A stretch of DNA of 38,455 nucleotides. Source: Nitrosomonas ureae. GTDB taxonomy: Bacteria > Pseudomonadota > Gammaproteobacteria > Burkholderiales > Nitrosomonadaceae. The translations under genes were made by a program, and so were the position numbers. This document shows positions 1 to 8,428 of the stretch, piece by piece. The notes beneath the pieces are model-generated. The model ran no database searches. It worked only from the letters and a program-made list of their open reading frames with translations, and was not told the DNA's origin. The DNA lies in contig CAMCBD010000017.1 of assembly GCA_945872825.1 (NCBI GenBank), positions 1 through 38,455 of the forward strand, written 5' to 3'. Position 1 is the stretch's first letter. Each line of letters starts with the position of its first letter.

Positions 1-375
1 AATCTTTGTGGTATTCCCCGCACGGCTTTTACCAATGGCCTGCGGCTTCTTACCGACCGCTCCCGCACTATGCTGATGCTGATGTGCTTTAACGTAGCTG
101 CCATCAATAAATCCCCACTCCCAATCCGGGTCAATGATCAGCGTCTTGAGAATCCTGCTCCACTTGTTACTCAATGACCACGCATTGAATCTTTTGCAGA
201 TGGAATTCCAACTTCCAAATGCCTTCGGCATGTCTCTCCACGGACAACCAGCCCGCATTCGATACAGCATACCTTCTACCGTCATGCGCAAATTACGCTT
301 GTTATAAATGGCTTCTTGAAGCAGAATCTTCTCTAGCTTCGACCAGAACTCATCACTGAGCATCAAGCGGGGCAT
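1..375 (-). CDS. IS5-family transposase, N-terminal 125 residues (partial at window edge)
   Basis: The reading frame is open for 125 codons from ATG at 375 to the window edge. It begins MPRLMLSDEFWSKLEKILLQ. A DUF4096-like N-terminal domain follows, with the motif GMLYRMRAGCPWRDMPKAFG (about residues 35-54) typical of IS5 group transposases. Near residue 90 it contains FIDGSYVKAHQH, which carries the first catalytic aspartate of the DDE domain. The frame is intact as far as visible. Many IS427-type elements make the full enzyme by frameshifting between two frames, and whether that applies here cannot be seen. The family call is firm; the subgroup is inferred. Confidence 0.8.
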   Translation of the reverse strand, partial: MPRLMLSDEFWSKLEKILLQEAIYNKRNLRMTVEGMLYRMRAGCPWRDMPKAFGSWNSICKRFNAWSLSNKWSRILKTLIIDPDWEWGFIDGSYVKAHQHQHSAGAVGKKPQAIGKSRAGNTTKI

Positions 376-466
376 CGCAAACTCGTTTTGTTGGTAGTGT
401 GAAAACCACAATATTACGAGTTTGTTTCTATCTATGAAATACTTATCTTAAAATGTCAACAGACCC
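1..466 (-). mobile_element. IS5-family insertion sequence, one end plus 5' part of transposase (partial)
   Basis: The element enters from the left window edge and reads on the minus strand. Its outer end is probably near 466: read inward, the sequence starts GGGTCTGTTGACATTTTAAG, which looks like a terminal inverted repeat, about 90 bases upstream of the transposase start. The bases outside are TAGC, compatible with the short TA-type target sites of IS427-like IS5 elements. The other end lies outside the window, so the inverted repeat and target duplication cannot be confirmed. The sequence beyond 466 is itself a transposase relic, so this is an insertion into an older element. Confidence 0.7.
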
Positions 467-760
467 TAGCATAGCCATACCGAATGATACTGCCCGGCAC
501 CTTCTCGGATTGCATGGAATCAACCTGTCGTCGATGACCAGATTGAGCATCTCAATTGGCAATGCATCGTTGACCACCTCGAATGTGGCTTCTGCCAGCC
601 GTAGCATCCAGACACAGCGGCGTTCCAGAAGTTTGGAATAAATCGCCCAGTGACGGCCTCTGGTAATGGCACCGGGCGCACAACGGCATTGCGGTGAGTA
701 AATGGGTATCCAATTTGATAGGCAAAGACAGACAGTTTGAGCGTAGGATATAGAGTACCA
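467..760 (-). pseudogene. decayed DDE transposase (IS4/IS701-like), at least two frameshifts
   Basis: On the minus strand, three consecutive frames piece together a transposase-like protein. The first segment contains THRNAVVRPVP, the second ITRGRHWAIYSKLLERR and then LPIEMLNLVIDD, and the third SEKVPGSIIRYGYA. The frame changes near 665 and again near 505. LVIDD followed by SEKxPGS is the kind of stretch found around the first catalytic Asp of IS4/IS701-like transposases, from memory of the families and not from a search. The coding similarity runs right up to the end of the neighbouring IS5 element, so that element probably interrupted this gene. Start and C-terminal part are missing, and it cannot be functional. 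Confidence 0.45.
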
Positions 761-1076
761 GATGAGGAAAAGAACCTTTATTCATTCTGTGAACATGCTT
801 ACGCCTCGTATCGCTACTTTGCTTCCGTCTTAATGGTCGTTTCTTTGATGCTGAATGTCTAAATTTGAATCTCTGTAAATAATTGAGTAAAAATCACAAC
901 TACAAAACTACTTCTTCCCAAAACACTCTCGCAACATAAAAATACAAGCGAGCGATAGTTTTTTGAGCCATGATTGATTTTATCGTATAATTCTTATCAA
1001 TTCACATGCTTACCCTCAGCTTATCATTGACTCCCCCTTAATTTCCTAGAATCTTTTTAAAATATGACCGAACGTA
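761..1076. other. gene-free stretch upstream of the GGDEF-EAL gene
   Basis: AT-rich sequence of about 316 bases with no convincing reading frame, RNA gene or strong hairpin. It must hold the promoter of the gene starting at 1077, but I see no convincing -35/-10 pair and only a poor ribosome-binding site in front of that start. Confidence 0.4.
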
Positions 1077-3366
1077 ATGAATAAGAGCATTCCTGCAAAC
1101 ACGGATCTATCTGATGAGATTCTTACGCCAGCCAATTATTTTGATTTAACCAATCTCGAGCAAAGCAAGATTCTCCAGTTTCAGCAGGAGATTCTTCAGT
1201 TAGTAGTCTTGGGAAATAATTACAAAGAAATTTGTGAGCGAGTCTGTCTACTAATGGAACGGCTTCTGGACAATGCGGTTGCAACGGTCATGTTGCTGGA
1301 CAAGGAAAAACAATGCATGAATGTATTTGCTGCACCCAGTGTCCCGGAGGAATGTGTTGTTCGACTGAATGGTTTGCGGCCAGGTCCTGAAGCTGGGTCC
1401 TGCGGGAATGCGGCATTTCGTCAAGAAGCGGTTTATGTAGAAAGTACACTGGAAGATCCGCGCTGGCAAAGTATCCGGAAATTAGCCATTGATTTCAATA
1501 TACTCTCCTGTTGGTCAATGCCGGTACGCAGCAAAGGAGGCGAGTGCATCGGATCATTTGCGCTTTCCAGTTTTGAACATCGCTTACCCAGTGCATTTCA
1601 CCGTAAATTATTAGAAATAGGATCGTTTATTATCGGAATTACTCTTGAACAGCAAAAAATGAAAGAGCAGCTCTATCTCTCGAGCAAGGTTTACGAGAAT
1701 AGTACCGAAGCTATTATGATTGCCGATGCGAATAAGATAATAATCTCTATTAATAAAGCGCTCAATAAAATAACTGGCTATACGGAAGAAGAGGTAATTG
1801 GCAAATCGGTTTCAATTATGGTGTCGATTCGGCACAGTTCGCAATTCTTCCAGAAAATTTGGTTAAGCGTTAAACAATATGGTCATTGGCAAGGTGAAGT
1901 GTGGAACAGGAACAAACGCGGACAAGAGTATCCCGCATGGTTTAGTATTGCGACGGTGCATGGCGAGGATGGAATAATAAGCTATTATCTTGTTAATTTT
2001 TCTGATATTACAGATAAGAAAAAATCGGATGAGATTATCTGGCGTCAGGCTAATTTCGACGCTTTGACTGGCTTGCCAAACCGTAATATGTTTTACGACC
2101 GATTAAATCATGATATTAAAAATGCTTCCCGGTTAGGAACACAGTTGGCGGTATTATTTATCGATCTCGATCGATTCAAGGAAGTAAATGATTCATTTGG
2201 CCACAGCATTGGCGATGCGCTGTTGATGGAAGCCGCAAAGCGGCTTAGCAATTGTGTTCGCGAAACGGATACCGTAGCGCGTTTAGGTGGTGATGAATTT
2301 ACAATTATTTTAAATGGTATCAACAATCAGCGCTGTGCTGAAACAATAATCCAAATGATCTTGCAGGAACTGGCCAAAACATTTCATTTAAATACTAAGT
2401 CGGCCTATGTTTCCGCAAGTATTGCGGGCTACATTTTTTCCTGAGGATGCGAGCAGCGCCGATATATTGATGAAAAATGCTGATCAAGCCATGTATGCTG
2501 CTAAGAATAATGGACGAAATTGCTGGAGCTGCTTCACATCGAATATGCGAGCAGCTTCAGAAATCCGCTCGAAAACCGCATATGAATTGCGCGATGCGCT
2601 GAGAAACCAGCAGTTCTACTTAATGTATCAACCGATACTAGAACTGGCAACCGGCAATATACATAAAGCCGAGGCATTGATACGATGGCAACACCCAGAG
2701 CAAGGGACGATTTATCCAGCAGAATTCATTGCTATTGCAGAAGAAACCAATCTGATTACAGACATCGGTGACTGGGTATTCAAACAGGCAGTCAATCAAG
2801 TCGCGCTGTGGCAAACAAATTTTGATATAGAATTTCAAATCAGTGTCAATAAATCACCCAAACAATTTATTAATAAAATGAGCAATTGGGTGAATCATCT
2901 CCGCGAACTTGAGCTAAACGGGCGTAGCATCATCGTTGAAATTACCGAGAACTTGTTGTTAGATATGCATGAATTGGTCATTGAGAAATTATTAAATTTC
3001 CGGGATGCAGGGGTTCAGGTGGCCATCGATGATTTTGGTACAGGCTATTCGTCATTATCCTACCTCAAGAAATTTGATATCGATTACCTTAAGATTGATC
3101 GATCTTTTATTTCTAACCTGGACAGTGAATCCAACGATAGCATTTTATGCGAAGCGATTATTTCGATGGCCCATCGCTTGGGTATGAAAGTTATTGCCGA
3201 AGGCGTGGAAACAGATTCACAGAAACAACTATTGGTAGCAATGGGTTGCGATTATGCGCAAGGTTATTTCTTTAGCAAACCGTTGACGGCAGATAAATTT
3301 GAGGCTTTTCTTCTACAACAAGGACAAATAAATCCATACATACAATCTTCAACCGCAATTTTGTAA
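1077..3366 (+). pseudogene. GAF-PAS-GGDEF-EAL cyclic-di-GMP protein, split by a one-base frameshift
   Basis: This is a sensor plus cyclic-di-GMP turnover protein, broken into two frames (1077-2444 and a downstream frame visible from about 2407 to 3366). Domain order is GAF (about residues 35-195), PAS (about 205-320, with ENSTEAIMIAD), GGDEF (about 330-490) and EAL. The GGDEF motif is intact at 404-408 and is preceded five residues earlier by RETD, a product-binding I-site. The EAL half keeps KAEALIRW, DDFGTGYSSL, YLKIDRSFI and IAEGVET, so phosphodiesterase residues look complete. The lesion lies at 2425: removing that C gives VSASIGATFFPEDA, the normal end of a GGDEF domain, and a single 762-residue protein. 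This could be a real mutation or a sequencing error. No transmembrane segment is evident, so it is probably cytosolic. Confidence 0.85.
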
Positions 3367-3472
3367 TTAATATACCGGTAACTTAAAAAGTGTTTTCTCC
3401 TTTAATAATATTTTAGAAATAAGCATTTTGCTTACTCAGAACTGTTGATTAGGGTGTTAATGTTAAAATTTT

Positions 3473-3477
3473 GGAGG
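3473..3477 (+). promoter_or_regulatory. ribosome-binding site deciding the peroxidase start
   Basis: GGAGG lies five bases before the ATG at 3483. It therefore supports that start over the in-frame TTG at 3471, which precedes the site and would add four residues ahead of the signal peptide. Confidence 0.75.
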
Positions 3478-3482
3478 CTTAC

Positions 3483-4535
3483 ATGAAAGTATTCTTATTC
3501 TTAGCGCTTATACTGAGTTCTTATAGCTACGCTCAAAGTAATCACGATCATCAAAATAAAACGCAGAAAGATGATCATCATAGTCAAACGCACGATGGCG
3601 ATCATCATGGCGGGATGGGCGGCATGCATGGCGGTCATCACAAAATAGATAAAACCACTTTAAAACAATTCTTTGAGCCGTTACCCGCAGCAATTATTGA
3701 TAAGGAAAAGAATGCGGCTCTGATCAAGCTTGGGAAAAAGCTTTATTTAGAACCCCGGCTTTCTATCAATGATCAGATTTCTTGTAACTCCTGTCATAGG
3801 CTGGATAATTTTGGCGTAGACAGTCAGGCCACATCGCCAGGTCATGAAGGAAAACGCGGCGGCAGAAATTCCCCGACCTCCATGAATGCAGCGCTGCATA
3901 TTGCGCAGTTCTGGGACGGACGCGCGAAAGATGTTGAGGAGCAAGCACTGGGGCCAATTTTGAATCCAATCGAAATGGGTATGCCAAATGAAGATGCAGT
4001 TGTCAACAAATTGAAAAAAATAGAGGAATATAAAGCGCTTTTTGCAGAAGCCTTCAAGGATGAGAAAGATCCTATCCAATACAAAAACGTTGGTAAGGCC
4101 ATCGGTGCCTTTGAGCGTACACTGCTAACCCCCTCTCGTTTTGATGATTTTCTCAATGGCGATGAAACCGTGTTGAATGACAGTGAGAAAAGAGGCCTGC
4201 AAAAATTCGTCCACATGGGATGTGCAACTTGCCACAACGGCGTAGCGCTTGGCGGAAACTCATACAAAAAAATCGGCCTGGTTAAACCCTATGAAACAAA
4301 AGATATGGGACGGTTTGAAATAACCGGACTTGAAATTGACAAGAAAGTTTTTAAGGTGCCAAGCCTTAGAAATATCACCAAAACAGCACCGTATTTCCAT
4401 GACGGCTCGGTTGCAACATTGGATGAAGCGATAGAAGAAATGGCTGAACATCAATTGGGCCGGGAAGTTGGCCCAGGATTTATTAATGATGTAAAAGCAT
4501 TCCTGGGTTCTCTAACCAGTAAGGGTAAAGAATAA
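3483..4535 (+). CDS. di-haem cytochrome c peroxidase (CcpA/MauG family), His-rich N-terminus
   Basis: Periplasmic enzyme expected to reduce hydrogen peroxide with electrons from cytochrome c. A signal peptide covers about residues 1-17 (MKVFLFLALILSSYSYA). Residues 20-53 form an unusual His/Asp/Gly/Met-rich segment. The catalytic part has two haem-binding CxxCH motifs, CNSCH at 101-105 and CATCH at 247-251, plus family blocks such as FWDGRAKDVEEQALGPI and PYFHDGSVATLDEAI. The protein has 350 residues, a normal length once the His-rich insert is allowed for. The start ATG has a good ribosome-binding site. It stands alone, with a hairpin about 100 bases downstream. Possible partners are c-type cytochromes encoded elsewhere. 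The His-rich segment may bind metal, which is inference. Confidence 0.92.
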   Translation: MKVFLFLALILSSYSYAQSNHDHQNKTQKDDHHSQTHDGDHHGGMGGMHGGHHKIDKTTLKQFFEPLPAAIIDKEKNAALIKLGKKLYLEPRLSINDQISCNSCHRLDNFGVDSQATSPGHEGKRGGRNSPTSMNAALHIAQFWDGRAKDVEEQALGPILNPIEMGMPNEDAVVNKLKKIEEYKALFAEAFKDEKDPIQYKNVGKAIGAFERTLLTPSRFDDFLNGDETVLNDSEKRGLQKFVHMGCATCHNGVALGGNSYKKIGLVKPYETKDMGRFEITGLEIDKKVFKVPSLRNITKTAPYFHDGSVATLDEAIEEMAEHQLGREVGPGFINDVKAFLGSLTSKGKE

Positions 4536-4916
4536 ACTTAGATTTCTAGTAGATCGAGATGGCGTAGAAAGTGATCATAGCGGATACACTGGACAAGTGT
4601 CTCGATCGATTTAATCGCCAAATTTTGGAATTTACTACATAAATAAGATGCGCAATGAGAATTCTGCGCGTCTTATTTATGTATCGTTACGTTATCCCCA
4701 CCACTCACAGTAAATATTTACAAAAATCTATTCTCTCACTCCTGCCATTGCTAGCACCTCACGCACCACGATCAATGTCCTTACATCACTTCCTGTCGCA
4801 TTACTAAATACGAATCTGGTTTTTACTCAAAAAAATATTTTTCAGGTTACTCTGGAGAAATTCCATTTATACTGATCCAATCAGGAATATTTCCACCTAA
4901 ATAGAGGGAGAGCACC
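4536..4916. other. intergenic region between peroxidase and lipoprotein genes
   Basis: Apart from the hairpin at 4639-4680 I see no gene. A TATACT hexamer at 4868-4873 could be a -10 box for the lipoprotein gene, but no -35 box sits at a normal distance, so I do not call a promoter. Confidence 0.4.
4639..4680. terminator. long inverted repeat, probable terminator
   Basis: A 16-base arm (4639-4654) pairs with 4665-4680. Fifteen of 16 positions are Watson-Crick and the other can be a G-U pair; the loop has ten bases. The outer part is AT-only (ATAAATAAG) and the inner part is GC-rich, giving a stem followed by T-rich sequence on both strands. It lies about 100 bases after the peroxidase stop and probably ends that transcript. 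Confidence 0.55.
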
Positions 4917-5348
4917 ATGAAATTAATGATGATATTGACTACAGGATTGATTTTTCTGGGACTGTCGGCTTGCTCCAGTACAGGCCCAATCCTATATCCA
5001 AACACGCACTTTTTATCTATGGGAAAAAAGGTAGCTGAGGAGGATACTGAATCTTGTAAAGAATTGGCCGAAGCGGCTGGCGCCAAAGAAGGCAAAGGAA
5101 ACATTGGCAATGTCGCGACAAGCACAGCCATGGGTGCAGGTGTTGGTGCTGCGAGCGGTGCAGTGGGGGGGGCTATTTACGGCTCGGCTGGTCAAGGCTC
5201 CTTGGTTGGCGCAGCCAGTGGGGCCGCTGCAGGACTATTACGAGGAATCTTCCTCTCGGCAAGACCTGCTCAACCCAGTCAAGCTTATGCGAACTTCGTG
5301 TCTCGCTGTTTGCAAGAAAAAGGCTATGAAGTTACTGGCTGGCAATAG
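4917..5348 (+). CDS. small glycine-zipper lipoprotein, function unknown
   Basis: This is a 143-residue protein with a lipoprotein signal peptide. The lipobox LSAC places the acylated cysteine at residue 19, so it should be membrane-anchored in the periplasm, probably in the outer membrane. Residues about 60-105 are a glycine-zipper stretch (GAGVGAASGAVGGAIYG, then GAASGAAAG), a small-residue repeat seen in outer-membrane lipoproteins of the Pcp/SlyB type and other membrane-inserting proteins. The C-terminal part has a conserved-looking end with FVSRCLQEKGYEVTGW. A similar ending occurs in several small proteobacterial lipoproteins. The start has a clear AGGGAGAG ribosome-binding site. It is monocistronic. 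A specific function cannot be assigned. Confidence 0.8.
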   Translation: MKLMMILTTGLIFLGLSACSSTGPILYPNTHFLSMGKKVAEEDTESCKELAEAAGAKEGKGNIGNVATSTAMGAGVGAASGAVGGAIYGSAGQGSLVGAASGAAAGLLRGIFLSARPAQPSQAYANFVSRCLQEKGYEVTGWQ

Positions 5349-5891
5349 CGGGGGGTTCCGAAGTGCCGTAATGTAACAGAGGAGCCAGACTCAAACACCG
5401 CCTGCCATTTCAGCGATTAACAATTCCAATATACCTCATAGCAGTATGGCGACCCATTTGAGATGACGAGAGATATTGCGTAACAACGCTTTAGTCTCTT
5501 CGCCTATATTCGCGCCTATCCAATCCAAGAAAAGATTCTGTCAATTACGGCATTCCAATTTTATGATTGGAATGCCGTCGATCTGTCGCCGCACTAATGA
5601 GCTCTTTGCGCACATTGGCGGGCTATCCAGTACATTTTTACTCTGGTATTGACACGTTTAGTCAGATTTTTGTGTGCGGAAGTTTCGGACGGAGGGCATT
5701 TGAATTTGTCTTTTTGACCCTATATAGTAAGCAGCATTCAAGAATGTGATATAAGATAAAAACTAATATTTGCAGGTTTAATTTATTGCTTAATCTTTAG
5801 CCAACAAAAGTATTGTGGGCATAGTTTTAGGCATAGAATTTTGGGCTGAATAAATAATATACTTATTAATCAATATATTAATAGTGCTTGA
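5349..5891. other. gene-poor region between the lipoprotein gene and tRNA-Leu
   Basis: About 540 bases without a supported gene. The only strong structure is the perfect hairpin at 5547-5578. A 60-codon open frame overlapping its right arm has no ribosome-binding site and no recognisable protein features. The right part (5700-5890) is very AT-rich. It may be eroded mobile-element or degraded gene sequence, but nothing recognisable is left. Confidence 0.4.
5547..5578. repeat. perfect 13-bp inverted repeat (hairpin)
   Basis: ACGGCATTCCAAT (5547-5559) is perfectly complementary to ATTGGAATGCCGT (5566-5578) around a six-base loop. There is no T-tract on either side, so it is a poor intrinsic terminator. 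It could be a protein-binding palindrome, a stabilising RNA hairpin or a repeat-family member. No gene lies closer than about 200 bases. Confidence 0.6.
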
Positions 5892-5976
5892 TGGTGCCCA
5901 GAAGAGGACTCGAACCTCCACACCCGAAGGCACATGGACCTGAACCATGCGCGTCTACCAATTCCGCCATCTGGGC
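5892..5976 (-). tRNA. tRNA-Leu(CAG), with encoded CCA
   Basis: On the minus strand the gene reads GCCCAGATGGCGGAATTGGT at its 5' end, with an acceptor stem closed by CTGGGC, discriminator A and encoded CCA. The anticodon loop TTCAGGT carries CAG, decoding CTG leucine codons. A long variable arm with the TGCCTTCGGGTG type of stem-loop and the GGTTCGAGTCC T-arm fit a class II tRNA of leucine type. It is 85 bases with CCA and points away from rnr, which starts 57 bases beyond its 5' end. Confidence 0.96.
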
Positions 5977-6033
5977 AATAGACAACCGGATCCGGCTGCC
6001 AAAGAACGCGTAATTCTATAGGAAATCACTGCT

Positions 6034-8277
6034 TTGTCAAATAAGAAGAATCAAAAACCACGCAATCTGGATCCTTTTCTCGAGCGCGAGAAAGGACGCT
6101 ATGAACACCCATTGCCCAGCCGGGAATATGTTTTGCAGATTTTAAAACAGCAGGGCGTCCCGACTGCTGAACACGCATTATATAAGTTGCTGGATATCAC
6201 TAAAAAAGAAGAAGAGCTGTTTAATCGCCGGTTAACTGCGATGATGCGAGAAGGCCAGATTTTCCGCAACCGCAAAGGCGATATCTGCGTCATGGAAAAA
6301 CTGGATTTGATCAAAGGCAAAATCCAGGGCCATCCGGACGGATTCGGCTTTCTGATTCCCGATGACGGCAGTCCGGATTTGTATCTGAGCGCTAAAGAAA
6401 TGAATAAAGCATTGCATGGCGACCGGGTTTTGGTGCGTGAAATTGGATTGGACCGGCGTGGCCGGCGCGAAGCTGCCATTGTAGAAGTATTGGAATGTAT
6501 CAATACACAGTTAGTGGGCCGGTTATACATTGACCACGGCATTCTGCTTGTGGTGGCTGAAAACAAACGCATCAGCCAAGACATTTTGATCGCCAAGGAG
6601 CATTCTTTGAAGGCCAAAGCAGGCCAGATTGTCGTCGTCGAGATTATCCAACAACCGAATAAACAATCACAGCCAATCGGAAAAATTATTGAGATTCTCG
6701 GGGATTACACCGCACCCGGGATGGAAATTGAAATTGCATTACGAAAACATGATCTTCCTTATGTGTTTTCTCCTGAGATCGAGAAACTTTCGGGTAAATT
6801 TCCTAAAAGTGTAACCAAAAAAGAATCAACGGGACGCAAAGATATTTGTCACTTACCTTTGGTAACCATTGACAGCGAGACTGCCCGTGATTTTGATGAC
6901 GCGGTGTATTGTGAAACTGATGATGAGGGTTATCGTCTGTATGTGGCCATTGCGGATGTCAGCCACTACGTCAAACCCACTGATGCTATTGATCAGGAAG
7001 CATTTAACCGAGGAAATTCCGTTTATTTCCCACGTCGTGTTATTCCTATGCTACCGGAAGCGCTATCAAATGAATTGTGCTCACTCATTCCAGACAAAAA
7101 TCGGCTTTGTATGGTTTGTGAAATACAGTTCCAAGCAAACGGCGACATAGTCCATTATATTTTCTACCCCGCCGTGATGCGATCCCACGCGCGCTTGACC
7201 TACAACAAAGTAGCAGCCATGCTGGCTAATCCCAAAGGACCTGAAGCTAAAGAATATGCAAAGCTGTTACCGCACGTGCAGCGGGTCTACAAATTATTTA
7301 AAGCGTTGCTGAAAGCACGTAAGAAGCGCGGCGCGATTGACTTTGAAACAACAGAAACACAAATGTTCTTTAATGAACAGGGAAAAATCGAAAAGATTGA
7401 ACCGGTGCAACGAACTGAAGCGCACCGTTTGATTGAAGAATGTATGCTGGCAGCGAATGTATGTGCCGCAGATTTTCTGCAGAAAAATAATCAAACAACG
7501 CTCTATCGTATTCATGAAGACCCCTCTCCGGAGAAAATTGAAGCCTTGCGTAATTTTCTCAAGGAATTTGGCATTCAATTAGGCGGCAGAAATAAACCCA
7601 GCGCCAAAGATTACGCGCAAACACTGCTTAAAATACAAGGCAGACCGGATGCGCAGTTACTCCAGACGGTCATGCTAAGATCGTTGCAGCAGGCTGTTTA
7701 CAGTCCGGACATCGCCGGGCATTTCGGGCTTGCGTATGACTACTATACACATTTTACTTCCCCCATCCGCCGTTATCCTGATTTACTGATACATCGCGCC
7801 ATCAAAGCGGTATTAAACGGAATATCCTATGAGCCAGGAGACTGGAATCATTTGGGCAAACATTGTTCACTCACCGAACGGCGCGCCGACGAGGCTACGC
7901 GTGATGTCGAATCCTGGCTCAAGTGTTTCTATATGCAGGATAGAATCGGTGAATGTTTTGACGGCGTGATCAGCAGCGTAACCGGGTTTGGCTTATTTGT
8001 AGCGCTGGATAACGTATACGTGGAAGGACTCGTGCATATTTCAGAGCTGCCGAGTGATTATTTTCATTTTGACGCAACCAAGCATACTTTATTAGGTGAA
8101 AGGACCGGCAAACAGTACCGCCTGGGTGATCGATTACAAGTTAAATTGGTACGTGTTGATCTGGAAACCAGCAAAATCGACTTTGTATTAGCTGAACCCA
8201 GCAAAAAACCAGGCAACTCCAAAACAAAGACCGCGTCAAAAACAAAGACCAAGTCAAAAAGCAAGAAATCGCTTTAG
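6034..8277 (+). CDS. rnr: ribonuclease R
   Basis: Processive 3'-5' exoribonuclease that degrades structured RNA and works with tmRNA in mRNA quality control. The 747 residues show the family order: N-terminal winged helix (about 25-90, SREYVLQILKQQGVPTAEHAL), cold-shock OB domain (about 95-155), RNB catalytic domain (about 270-590) and S1 domain (about 640-720, GVISSVTGFGLFVALDNVYV). The catalytic Asp cluster is visible in TIDSETARDFDDAVYCE. The tail after about 725 is a Lys/Ser/Thr-rich basic tract typical of RNase R. The start is TTG at 6034, supported by AGGA ten bases upstream and by alignment of the following residues with the family N-terminus. It is followed by rlmB, as in enterics. 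Confidence 0.95.
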   Translation: MSNKKNQKPRNLDPFLEREKGRYEHPLPSREYVLQILKQQGVPTAEHALYKLLDITKKEEELFNRRLTAMMREGQIFRNRKGDICVMEKLDLIKGKIQGHPDGFGFLIPDDGSPDLYLSAKEMNKALHGDRVLVREIGLDRRGRREAAIVEVLECINTQLVGRLYIDHGILLVVAENKRISQDILIAKEHSLKAKAGQIVVVEIIQQPNKQSQPIGKIIEILGDYTAPGMEIEIALRKHDLPYVFSPEIEKLSGKFPKSVTKKESTGRKDICHLPLVTIDSETARDFDDAVYCETDDEGYRLYVAIADVSHYVKPTDAIDQEAFNRGNSVYFPRRVIPMLPEALSNELCSLIPDKNRLCMVCEIQFQANGDIVHYIFYPAVMRSHARLTYNKVAAMLANPKGPEAKEYAKLLPHVQRVYKLFKALLKARKKRGAIDFETTETQMFFNEQGKIEKIEPVQRTEAHRLIEECMLAANVCAADFLQKNNQTTLYRIHEDPSPEKIEALRNFLKEFGIQLGGRNKPSAKDYAQTLLKIQGRPDAQLLQTVMLRSLQQAVYSPDIAGHFGLAYDYYTHFTSPIRRYPDLLIHRAIKAVLNGISYEPGDWNHLGKHCSLTERRADEATRDVESWLKCFYMQDRIGECFDGVISSVTGFGLFVALDNVYVEGLVHISELPSDYFHFDATKHTLLGERTGKQYRLGDRLQVKLVRVDLETSKIDFVLAEPSKKPGNSKTKTASKTKTKSKSKKSL

Positions 8278-8428
8278 CATCTGAAATTGTTTTACAATAT
8301 GCGGGTTAGAGGGATTGGATTGTAACGCGCGAGAAAATCAGAACACGTCAACGGCACGCTTCTATTTTTCATCAAATATCTCTTATGTTAAGCGATGCTT
8401 AGCAAAATTTTCAGGTTTGTTAAGAATT

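Noticed and set aside
3471..3482. Upstream TTG start for the haem peroxidase
   Set aside because: It would put four extra residues before a normal signal peptide, and the GGAGG site lies after it, correctly placed for the ATG at 3483.
5567..5749. 60-codon frame starting in the right arm of the 5547-5578 hairpin
   Set aside because: Short, no ribosome-binding site, no family features; it looks like chance.
5880..6033. tRNA-Leu as an integration (att) site
   Set aside because: No integrase, no repeat of the tRNA 3' end, and the neighbours are core genes.
8315..8428. N-terminal extension of RlmB from a TTG
   Set aside because: Thirty-eight extra residues unlike the family; the ATG at 8429 gives the normal 246-residue protein.
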